A stretch of 5,659 nt of DNA, taken from an uncultured Eubacteriales bacterium (GTDB taxonomy: Bacteria; Bacillota; Clostridia; Lachnospirales; Lachnospiraceae). Below the pieces are notes generated by a model that was given only the letters and a program-made list of their open reading frames with translations, was not told the origin of the DNA and did not search any database. Shown here piece after piece: positions 1-5,659 of this stretch (the stretch's first letter is position 1; each line of letters begins with the position of its first letter). The position numbers and the translations under genes are program-made. Where the stretch lies: the NCBI GenBank assembly GCA_900313765.1, contig OMSN01000115.1, positions 1-5,659 of the forward strand. The letters run 5' to 3'.

Positions 1-196
1 CCCCTCGCCAGCGCCGGAGGAAAAGCCATTTCCAAATGAAAAACCCCCTTCCGGGGGTTTTTTCATTGCGGAGAGGGTTGTATTCCATAAAGGATATCAG
101 GAAGGTCCCTATGATCGGGAGCACAAGAAATACGAACACTTCCACAAAACATGGAACCAGTACCAGAAGCAGAAATCTGCGGCTATCCTTCTTCAT
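1..196 (-). CDS. N-terminal fragment of a MalF/UgpA-like sugar ABC permease (runs off left edge; possibly disrupted)
   Basis: An ATG at 196-194 opens a 65-codon frame that reaches the left edge without a stop. AGAGGG at 202-207 sits 5 nt upstream as a plausible ribosome binding site, and the start lies 49 nt after the binding-protein stop. The protein begins with a basic stretch (MKKDSRR), then one hydrophobic helix (about residues 8-36) containing FLVLPIIGTF, then SFMEYNPL. This basic-helix-P-TF-SF-x-EYN pattern is the usual start and first membrane span of CUT1 MalF-type permeases. After residue 43 the match stops: the sequence becomes Trp/Arg-rich (IWKWLF, RRWRG), where an FVGLxNY-type motif would be expected, and the change coincides with a strong hairpin. 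It may be an intact gene with an odd loop, a frameshifted or truncated relic, or an assembly artefact. Family resemblance is fair; integrity is unknown. Confidence 0.55.
   Translation of the reverse strand, partial: MKKDSRRFLLLVLVPCFVEVFVFLVLPIIGTFLISFMEYNPLRNEKTPGRGFFIWKWLFLRRWRG
35..67 (-). terminator. Strong GC-rich hairpin with T-rich flanks, candidate (bidirectional) intrinsic terminator
   Basis: Positions 39-48 (A5C5) pair perfectly with 53-62 (G5T5) around the 4-nt loop TTCC at 49-52. Four more pairs (35-38 with 64-67) extend the stem past a single bulged T at 63. On either strand the stem ends in G5 followed by five or six T, so it could terminate transcription in both directions. 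For the minus-strand operon it would act about 180 nt after the binding-protein stop. The complication is that it lies within the open frame starting at 196, so it may instead be a relic junction or a hairpin in coding RNA. The hairpin is certain by sequence; its function is inferred. Confidence 0.5.
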
Positions 197-245
197 ATGA
201 ACCCTCTTCCGCTCTCTTCTCTGTCAACAGAAACCGTTCAGTAAT

Positions 246-1505
246 TTACAGGATTCCGTTCAGTTTCTCCTCCATATCCGCAAGAGCGGCATCGGAAGAC
301 TCATAAACACCTGTGCAGTAGTCCACAAACGTATTGTCGATCGCTTCCTTGAACCGGTCTGTGTTGAAGAATCCGATGAAGGAAGACTTCTCGAGGATAT
401 CCACCAGCGGTCTTGCGTACGGGAATTTCTCCAGGTACTCCTCGCTCATGGCAACGCTCTTCTTCGACGGGATCTGTCCGCAGGCAACATTGTTCTCCAT
501 CAGAACCTCGTCAGAGAACAGGTAATCCAGGAACCGGTTCGCGGCTTCTTTATGCTCGCTGGCCGCGTTGATAGAGAAGCACCATCCGGTTTCTGCCGGG
601 AATGCCACTTCATCGCCGAACCACGGAAGTGCGACATAGTCAAAGTCTGTTCCGTATTCCAGTCCGAATGTGGTAAGGCCGTCTGCGATGACCCATGGTC
701 CGTGCGGAACAAACAGAGCCTGATCCGCATAGAGTTTCTGGAAATTCTCCAGCGCACCTGCGGTGGTCAGTCCCTCAAGATCCGTGACAGGTTCTTCACC
801 GATGACCAGGTCCGCCAGTGCCTCGAACGCTTTCTTTGCCTCCGGGGAGGTGACGTTGAAGGTGCCATCCTCGTTGAAGTAGCTTGCACCCTGTGACATG
901 ATCATTGCAGCAAAGGTATAGGCGACGCCGTCCCATCCGACAAAGTCGAATCCTCTCACGTCAAACTCGGATCCGTTGCGGACCGTTCCCTTTTTCGCGG
1001 TCTCTATCAGCTCATCCCAGGTCGTCGGAATGGGATTGTCTCCGAGCAGGTGAAGATTGACTACCAGTCCGCCGCACTCAATATTGAACTCCAGCGGAAG
1101 TGCGTAGATCTTGCCGTCATACTCCATGGCACCATAGGTCGACGGGAATGCTTCCGCCCGGATCTCCTCAGCCACTTCATCTGCGATCGGATCCAGGCTT
1201 CCTGTCGGTGCGTAGTCAATTCCCCAGCCGCCCCACATCTCATAGATATCGCAGTCGCTGTTTTTGGAGATCAGAGAGGTCTGGACCTTCGCTTCAAAAT
1301 CATCATAGGGGAAGAACTCAAAACTGATCTGAATATCCGGATTCTCTGCCATGAAATCATCAGCGATCTTCTGATAGTTATCGTTCCATACTTCTTCCTG
1401 ATGGCCCCAGATCACCAGTTTTGTGGTTTCCGCAGAAGCGGGGATCGCGCTGATCAGAGTCAGGACCAGAGCCAGTGCAAGTATACGGGATACTGTTTTC
1501 TTCAT
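246..1505 (-). CDS. Extracellular sugar-binding protein of a CUT1 ABC transporter (SBP_bac_1-like)
   Basis: The 419-residue protein captures a carbohydrate outside the membrane and delivers it to the permease pair. The start is ATG at 1505-1503, with a perfect AGGAGG at 1513-1518 and 7-nt spacing. A longer in-frame start at 1601 would bury the signal peptide and overlap the upstream gene. Residues 1-25 form a classical signal peptide: MKK, a hydrophobic core (ILALALVLTLI) and a likely cleavage after ASA-25. The mature protein opens with KLVIW, and IADDFMAENPDIQISFE follows, as is usual for family 1 solute-binding proteins. Aromatics in YEMWGGWGIDY (about 88-98) and GPWVI (about 269) could stack on sugar rings. 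AANRFLDYLFSDEVL (about 321-335) is the typical C-terminal helix motif. No lipobox Cys is present, which is unusual for a Gram-positive binding protein. It could serve either the upstream permeases or the partial one downstream. The ligand is not readable; context suggests an alpha-galactoside. Confidence 0.94.
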   Translation of the reverse strand: MKKTVSRILALALVLTLISAIPASAETTKLVIWGHQEEVWNDNYQKIADDFMAENPDIQISFEFFPYDDFEAKVQTSLISKNSDCDIYEMWGGWGIDYAPTGSLDPIADEVAEEIRAEAFPSTYGAMEYDGKIYALPLEFNIECGGLVVNLHLLGDNPIPTTWDELIETAKKGTVRNGSEFDVRGFDFVGWDGVAYTFAAMIMSQGASYFNEDGTFNVTSPEAKKAFEALADLVIGEEPVTDLEGLTTAGALENFQKLYADQALFVPHGPWVIADGLTTFGLEYGTDFDYVALPWFGDEVAFPAETGWCFSINAASEHKEAANRFLDYLFSDEVLMENNVACGQIPSKKSVAMSEEYLEKFPYARPLVDILEKSSFIGFFNTDRFKEAIDNTFVDYCTGVYESSDAALADMEEKLNGIL

Positions 1506-1512
1506 GATGAAA

Positions 1513-1518
1513 CCTCCT
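1513..1518 (-). promoter_or_regulatory. Consensus Shine-Dalgarno that fixes the binding-protein start
   Basis: The minus strand reads AAAGGAGGT here, with AGGAGG 7 nt before the ATG at 1505. This is the best ribosome binding site in the window and decides against the longer frame starting at 1601. It fits the need for more binding protein than permease or enzyme. The 55-nt gap it lies in (1506-1560) shows no convincing promoter. Confidence 0.85.
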
Positions 1519-1560
1519 TTGACTTGTGTGACTTGTTTTCTGCTTCTCACTTTATGATCA

Positions 1561-2886
1561 TCAGATCTTAAGGCTCTTAAAATAGGTAAGGTACGGCGCA
1601 TTTTTATCCAGCATCTCCTGCACCATGCTGTGGATCTCCTCCATGCTGCACACTGCCGATGTCAGCGGGTCAAAGAGACAGGCGGCAAAGATCTTCTCCG
1701 GATCCCCGTCGATCGCTCCCTGTACGGCCAGTTCCTCGATCTTCGCGGAGTTGTTTACCAGTACGGAGAGCTGCTGCGGAAGTGTATGGATATCGATTGT
1801 ATGGATCCCGGTCCTGTCAGCGATCACGGGAACTTCCACACATGCATTCCGGTCAATGTTTGTCACATAACCATTATTGCGCAGGTTGGCATTAAACGGA
1901 TAGGGGGTATGGTCCCCGAAGATCGCATTGAAGATGTTGGAGGCATATTCCTCTCCTCTCTCCAGTTCGATCTCGCCGTTCTCCAGCCAGTCTGTATATT
2001 CCTTCTCCCAGGTATCCTCTCTTCCCAGGTATTCATCGAGGATGTATGCATGGGCGCCGGGATTCCATCCGGTTCCGTGTGTACAGTACTTCTCGATCAG
2101 GTCGGGTCTCTTCCTGAACCATGCCATATACTCGGAATTATGTCCTGAAGACTCTGTGATGAAATACTTCAGATGCCGGAACACTTCGATGCGTACCGGT
2201 TCCTCCCCTGCCACTTCAGGCCGTTTCACGGCCTCTCTCAGCGCCGGATACATGTCCTTCCCGTCATGCTGCAGTTTCAGGTAGAATGCCTGGTGATTGA
2301 TGCCGACGCAGGTATAGTCGAGTTCGCCGGGTTTCAGGCCAAGCCATCTCTCGAGCATCTGGGCGGTTCCCTGCACACTGTGACACAGGCCGGTGATCCG
2401 GATATCCGTCTGGCGCTGAAGGAAGCTTACCAGCATTGCCATGGGGTTTGTGTAATTCAGTACGACCGCATTCGGGCACAGCTCTTCAATGTCCCGTATG
2501 ATATCCAGCAGCACAGGTGCCGTGCGGAGAAAACGGAAGATCCCCGCAGGACCTCTGGTATCACCGACACAGTAATCCACCCCGTACTTCATGGGAATCT
2601 CGATATCGTAGCGCCACACATCGACTCCGCCCTGCAGAATGGTGATCAGTACCCCGTCCGCATCTTTCAGGGCCTCCCGTCTGTCGGTCGTGGTCTTGAT
2701 AACCGCATGATGCCCTCCTGCTCTGACGATCCGCTCTACACCTCTCTTTGAATACTGCAGGCGTTTTTCGTTGATATCCATCAGCATCAGTTCGCATTCA
2801 TCGAACGCGGGAAACGTCATCAGATCTCTCACCAGATCCCTTGTGAAATCGAGCGATCCCGCTCCAATAAAGGTAAATTTCTTCAA
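1561..2886 (-). CDS. melA: GH4 alpha-galactosidase, MelA type (NAD+/Mn2+-dependent)
   Basis: This 441-residue cytoplasmic enzyme is predicted to release terminal alpha-galactose. GH4 enzymes use NAD+ to oxidise C3 transiently, a divalent metal (Mn2+) to assist C2 deprotonation, and elimination followed by water addition. The Rossmann motif is FIGAGS (6-11), with D37 and R42 of MDINEKR for the cofactor. Other motifs are GDTRGPAGI (108-116), NYTNPMAM (144-151), CHSVQGT (168-174) with metal-ligand C168, GINH (195-198) with H198, and ESSGHNSEY (245-253). CHSV is the motif associated with alpha-galactosidases, as opposed to CHEV or phospho-glycosidase CDMP/CNVP. CHSVQGT and ESSxHxxEY also match E. 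coli MelA as I recall it. The start is TTG (2886-2884), needed to keep the GAGS motif; AGGAGG lies 10 nt upstream at 2897-2902. Length is normal and no signal peptide is present. The gene follows the GH109-like gene by 23 nt. An alternative would be another GH4 alpha-glycosidase specificity. Confidence 0.92.
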   Translation of the reverse strand: MKKFTFIGAGSLDFTRDLVRDLMTFPAFDECELMLMDINEKRLQYSKRGVERIVRAGGHHAVIKTTTDRREALKDADGVLITILQGGVDVWRYDIEIPMKYGVDYCVGDTRGPAGIFRFLRTAPVLLDIIRDIEELCPNAVVLNYTNPMAMLVSFLQRQTDIRITGLCHSVQGTAQMLERWLGLKPGELDYTCVGINHQAFYLKLQHDGKDMYPALREAVKRPEVAGEEPVRIEVFRHLKYFITESSGHNSEYMAWFRKRPDLIEKYCTHGTGWNPGAHAYILDEYLGREDTWEKEYTDWLENGEIELERGEEYASNIFNAIFGDHTPYPFNANLRNNGYVTNIDRNACVEVPVIADRTGIHTIDIHTLPQQLSVLVNNSAKIEELAVQGAIDGDPEKIFAACLFDPLTSAVCSMEEIHSMVQEMLDKNAPYLTYFKSLKI

Positions 2887-2896
2887 TATAACTCTC

Positions 2897-2902
2897 CCTC
2901 CT
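2897..2902 (-). promoter_or_regulatory. Shine-Dalgarno supporting the TTG start of the GH4 gene
   Basis: The minus strand reads AAAGGAGGG, placing AGGAGG 10 nt before the TTG at 2886. The next in-frame ATG is codon 23, and starting there would delete the NAD+-binding GAGS motif. The strong site therefore supports a non-ATG start. The spacing is slightly long, which together with TTG may lower translation. Confidence 0.75.
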
Positions 2903-2909
2903 TTGTTCT

Positions 2910-4133
2910 TTACCAGTTCTCAAGCCCCGGTTCCCATTTCTTTCTCGTGATCCACGCTCCGTTTGTAAAGTCCGGGATCCCGACCGGCATCCCGCCTGCG
3001 CTGATGCTCTGCTCCGAGAGGGGCGTGATCGCCATCATGGCCGCGGAATCGTAGACATCAATCGGAGTCTGTCTTTTCTCTCTTACCGCATCAAAGAATG
3101 CTTTGAAGACCAGCCAGTCCATACCGTCATGAGAACCACGGACTCCTATCTTCTGATAGGTCTTCCAGACCGGATGATCATACTGTTCATAATAGAGGGA
3201 AGCGTTGTCCCAGTTCTTCTTCCATTCGAACTCATCCGCATTGTCTCTGCCATCCATGAAGATACTGTGGTTATCATCCATGTACATCGCCTTCGTCCCC
3301 TGGACCTGAAAAGCGCGGGAGTAGTATCTGGGCAGTGTCGTATCCAGTGCGATCGCTATCGTCTCCCCGTGTGCGCAGGTGATCACCGTATTCACGACAT
3401 CGCCCTGGGCAAAGTGCAGGCTGTCCGCGTCGGGGAACTGCTCTCTTCTGCTCTGCATATATTCCCGAAGTCCGGCCGCTTTTGAAGCAACGGACACAAG
3501 GGATACCATCCTGTTTCCATGGCCGATATCCAGCACATTGCAGATCGGTCCCAGTTCATGGGTCGGATAATTCTCACTGTTCCGGTTCAGGTAATTGCGG
3601 AAGCGATAGTGTCTCTTCTCACGTCCTGTCGAAACCTCTTCCCTGAGGTCGTGTCTGTATCCGCCCTGGCAGTGGACGACTTCGCCAAACAGGCCCTGGC
3701 GGACCATATTCAGGACCAGCAGCTCGTTGCGCCCATAGCAGCAGTTCTCCATCATCATGCAGGGAACCCCGGTCTCCTCATACACGTGGACCAGTTTCCA
3801 GCAGTCATCCAGCGAATAGGCGCCGCCAACCTCGAATCCGATATATTTGCCTGCCCGCATGGCCTCACACGCGATTGGGACATGCGTCTCCCACGCTGCC
3901 GTGTTGATCACCGCATCGATCCGGGGCATCTCCAGGATCTTCCTGTAATCATCCGTTTTCAGCGGTTCTCCCTGCCCTGCGTCCGTGATAATCTTCGCGG
4001 CCGCCTCTCTTCTGTCCTCATACACATCGCAGACTGCCGCGACGCATACCTTCTGTGGAAGAATGACCTGCTCAAGAAGTGATATTCCACGATTGCCCAG
4101 TCCGATCAAACCGATCGTGATGTCTCTGCTCAT
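2910..4133 (-). CDS. Gfo/Idh/MocA-family protein, GH109-like NAD+-dependent glycosidase (predicted)
   Basis: This is a 407-residue cytoplasmic protein. Residues 5-16 (TIGLIGLGNRG) form a Rossmann GxxGxGxxG motif, with D36 positioned for the cofactor. Beyond the generic fold it carries the GH109 pattern: MMMENCCYGR (126-135, with E129), LNMVRQGLFGEVVHCQGGYRHDLR (141-164, with Y159 and H161), NYPTHELGP (188-196, with Y189 and H192), PRYYSRAFQVQGTK (268-281), and HDGMDW (335-340) followed by DVYDSAAMMAITPLSEQS. YPTH matches the Tyr/His pair described for the Elizabethkingia alpha-N-acetylgalactosaminidase, from memory. The lysine-containing EKP motif of typical sugar dehydrogenases is replaced by EVGG (101-104). 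There is no Tat or Sec signal, unlike the founding exported enzyme, so it should act on imported sugar. ATG start with GGGAGA at 4139-4144. It sits 27 nt after the permease gene. Alternatives: a plain dehydrogenase or 3-keto-sugar enzyme. Family fit is strong; substrate is inferred. Confidence 0.82.
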   Translation of the reverse strand: MSRDITIGLIGLGNRGISLLEQVILPQKVCVAAVCDVYEDRREAAAKIITDAGQGEPLKTDDYRKILEMPRIDAVINTAAWETHVPIACEAMRAGKYIGFEVGGAYSLDDCWKLVHVYEETGVPCMMMENCCYGRNELLVLNMVRQGLFGEVVHCQGGYRHDLREEVSTGREKRHYRFRNYLNRNSENYPTHELGPICNVLDIGHGNRMVSLVSVASKAAGLREYMQSRREQFPDADSLHFAQGDVVNTVITCAHGETIAIALDTTLPRYYSRAFQVQGTKAMYMDDNHSIFMDGRDNADEFEWKKNWDNASLYYEQYDHPVWKTYQKIGVRGSHDGMDWLVFKAFFDAVREKRQTPIDVYDSAAMMAITPLSEQSISAGGMPVGIPDFTNGAWITRKKWEPGLENW

Positions 4134-4160
4134 AATTATCTCCCTGCTATGATATGATTC

Positions 4161-4997
4161 TTATCCTTTGATACCGGTCAGCGCGATGCCTTCTATGAAC
4201 TGCTTCTGGAAAATGGCAAACAGGATCAGCAGCGGAATGATCGCCATCATGGCTCCTGCCATCATCTCCGGGTAATTCGTGTGGTATTGTCCCTGCATGT
4301 ACGCAAGGCCTGCTGTCAGCGTCATCTTTTCCTGCGATGTATTGACGATCAGAGGCCACATCAGATCATTCCAGGCAAACCTCAGAGTCAGGATCCCGAG
4401 TGAGACCAGCCCCGGCTTAGCCAGAGGCAGCATGATCCGCCAGTACGTCATGAAAGGATTGCATCCGTCCAGCGCCGCAGCATCCTCCAGGTCAGACGGC
4501 AGTGACATGAAAAACTGCCGCAGGAGGAACGTCCCGAATGCACTGAAAAGGTTGGGTATGAACAGTGCCGGAATCGTATTCAGCAGTCCCAGTTTCTGGA
4601 TGATCAGATACTGTGGCAGGATGAAGAAGGAAGACGGCACCATCAGAACGGCCAGCAGTGTCACGAAGATGACATCACGGCCGGGGAATTTCAGTTTTGC
4701 AAATGAATACGCAGCCATCGAACACAGCAGAAGCTGTGCCGCAACCGTAACGATCGCCGATATGATCGTATTGAGGTACATCCGTCCGAACGGAACATCT
4801 TTAAATACATCCGTATAGTTGGAAAATACCGGTTTTGCCGGGAAGATCACAGGAGGTACATGGATTGCCTCCGACTGAGTCTTCAGTGATGTGAGCAGCA
4901 TCCAGAAAAACGGAAGAAGTGTGATCAGCACCCCGGACAAAAGGATGATATATACGGCGATATGGCCTTTATTTCTCTTTTTCGCTTTATTATTCAT
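4161..4997 (-). CDS. MalG/UgpE-type carbohydrate ABC transporter permease
   Basis: This 278-residue inner-membrane subunit forms half of the sugar translocation pore. It begins with a basic stretch (KAKKRNK) and has about six membrane spans (roughly 15-35, 73-95, 107-128, 141-160, 196-217 and 243-264). The EAA loop that contacts the ATPase is clear: EDAAALDGCNPFMTYWRIML followed by PLAKPG (171-196), with the conserved G178. The region WMLLTSLKT (32-40) and the short C-terminal end IEGIALTGIKG are typical of CUT1 second permeases, which usually end in (T/V)xGAxKG. Length is normal. The start ATG (4997-4995) lies 13 nt after the stop of the first permease, with a moderate GAGGGA site, so the two are probably co-translated. 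No ATPase gene follows, so a shared MsmX/MsmK-like ATPase is likely. The transported sugar cannot be told from the sequence. Confidence 0.95.
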   Translation of the reverse strand: MNNKAKKRNKGHIAVYIILLSGVLITLLPFFWMLLTSLKTQSEAIHVPPVIFPAKPVFSNYTDVFKDVPFGRMYLNTIISAIVTVAAQLLLCSMAAYSFAKLKFPGRDVIFVTLLAVLMVPSSFFILPQYLIIQKLGLLNTIPALFIPNLFSAFGTFLLRQFFMSLPSDLEDAAALDGCNPFMTYWRIMLPLAKPGLVSLGILTLRFAWNDLMWPLIVNTSQEKMTLTAGLAYMQGQYHTNYPEMMAGAMMAIIPLLILFAIFQKQFIEGIALTGIKG

Positions 4998-5010
4998 AGC
5001 AGTCCCTCTG

Positions 5011-5659
5011 TCACTGGTCGTAATTGACCCACTTATTCTGCATTTTCATCTGGAAAGCAGTGATCAGCATGATGATCAGGAACAGGAAGATGGCAATCGC
5101 AGAAGCATAGCCCTTCTTCGAATATTCAAAGGCATTGCGGTAGAAATAAAGCACGATACTCTGCGACGCCTCTTTCGCAAGGCTCTTGGAATTGATCATC
5201 ATGTAGATGACGTCGAAGATCTGGAACGTAGAGATCAGGGTTGTGATCAGGACAAAGAAGATCGTCGGCGTCAGCAGAGGAAGTGTGATCTTCCTGAACT
5301 GCTGGAATCGCCCTGCCCCGTCCAGAGACGCAGACTCATAGTAAGTCCGCGAGATCCCCTGCATACCCGCCAGAAGGATGATCATCTCATATCCGACGTT
5401 CATCCACACGGCTACGATAGAGATCGTGATCCAGGCAGTGCGCGGGTCGCTCAGCCACTGTATGCCCGAGATTCCGAACTTTGACAGGATAAAGTTAAGG
5501 ATTCCGAAATCACCATTGAAGATCCATCGCCAGATCATGGAGATCGCTGTACTCATGGTGATCGCCGGAATAAAATAAATGACCCTGAACACGGAACGTC
5601 CCTTTATGTTCGTATTCAGGAGTGCTGCAATAAGGATCGAAAACGCCAGAGTAGCCGGG
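5011..5659 (-). CDS. MalF/UgpA-type carbohydrate ABC transporter permease (N-terminus beyond right edge)
   Basis: The C-terminal 215 residues of the first permease subunit are visible. The frame stays open through the right edge, so a GTG at 5592 is an internal codon, not a start: the preceding residues TLAFSILIAALLN and IKGRSVFR match the conserved LALLLN-x-KGRxxFR stretch of the family. Then come YFIPAITMSTAISMIWRWIF and NGDFGILN, typical of CUT1 permeases. The EAA loop is YYESASLDGAGRFQQFRKIT followed by LPLLTP (visible residues 106-131), with G114 conserved. Further spans cover about 133-152 and 184-202. It ends VNYDQ and stops at 5011-5013. It should pair with the MalG-type permease encoded 13 nt downstream. 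Roughly 80-100 N-terminal residues are probably missing, judged by family length. Confidence 0.95.
   Translation of the reverse strand, partial: PATLAFSILIAALLNTNIKGRSVFRVIYFIPAITMSTAISMIWRWIFNGDFGILNFILSKFGISGIQWLSDPRTAWITISIVAVWMNVGYEMIILLAGMQGISRTYYESASLDGAGRFQQFRKITLPLLTPTIFFVLITTLISTFQIFDVIYMMINSKSLAKEASQSIVLYFYRNAFEYSKKGYASAIAIFLFLIIMLITAFQMKMQNKWVNYDQ

Noticed and set aside
1..66. Alternative minus-strand frame from an ATG at 66 (MKKPPEGGFSFG...)
   Set aside because: No ribosome binding site, only 22 visible codons, and Gly/Pro composition created by the hairpin itself; it cannot be supported as a gene.
1521..1536. Direct repeat GACTTGT (1521-1527 and 1530-1536) in the gap before the binding-protein gene
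   Set aside because: Two 7-mers without dyad symmetry or other operator features, in an intra-operon gap; expected by chance often enough.
1506..1601. Upstream in-frame extension of the binding protein (32 extra residues from 1601)
   Set aside because: It would overlap the end of the GH4 gene, push the signal peptide inward and ignore the perfect AGGAGG in front of the ATG at 1505.
1561..2886. GH4 protein as a phospho-glycosidase or LplD-like alpha-galacturonidase
   Set aside because: The motif is CHSV, not CDMP/CNVP or CHEV, and an ABC importer rather than a PTS lies beside it; the MelA-like ESSxHxxEY motif also fits alpha-galactosidase better.
4891..5484. 197-codon open frame on the plus strand opposite the permeases
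   Set aside because: Low-complexity charged translation (HHDQ, DRDRDPG types) antisense to two clear permease genes; no family features. The plus-strand frames at 1050-1571, 2173-2751 and 3519-4082 are shadows for the same reason.
5590..5592. GTG at 5592 as the start of the first permease
   Set aside because: The frame continues upstream to the right edge and encodes conserved family sequence (LNTNIKGRSVFR), so the codon is an internal valine.

Overview
The window holds one co-directional minus-strand gene cluster for carbohydrate uptake and intracellular glycoside cleavage. It is densely packed: the gaps between genes are 13, 27, 23, 55 and 49 nt, and no stretch over 300 bases lacks a gene. 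No promoter is visible, because the cluster begins beyond the right edge and runs past the left edge. Base composition looks moderate, near 50% GC by eye. Purine-rich AGGAGG-type ribosome binding sites, a TTG start, a CUT1 ABC importer with no ATPase gene alongside, and a gut-Firmicute-like signal peptide suggest a Clostridia-type bacterium (Lachnospiraceae, Oscillospiraceae or Christensenellales). The missing lipobox on the binding protein makes this assignment tentative.

In transcription order (right to left): a MalF/UgpA-type permease cut by the right edge (5011-5659); a MalG/UgpE-type permease (4161-4997); a Gfo/Idh/MocA-fold protein that closely resembles the NAD+-dependent glycosidase family GH109 (2910-4133); a GH4 alpha-galactosidase of the MelA type (1561-2886, TTG start); a secreted CUT1 sugar-binding protein (246-1505); and the N-terminus of what looks like a second MalF-type permease (196 to the left edge). 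A strong GC-rich hairpin lies at about 35-67, inside the reading frame of this last fragment.

The likely logic is as follows. The binding protein captures an alpha-galactoside-type oligosaccharide outside the membrane. The permease pair imports it, powered by a shared MsmX/MsmK-like ATPase encoded elsewhere. Two cytoplasmic NAD+-dependent enzymes of unrelated fold families (GH4 and GH109-like) then remove terminal alpha-Gal and possibly alpha-GalNAc or another sugar. Neither enzyme has a signal peptide. The pairing of two different redox-mechanism glycosidases in adjacent genes is the most interesting feature. The exact substrate cannot be read from the sequence.
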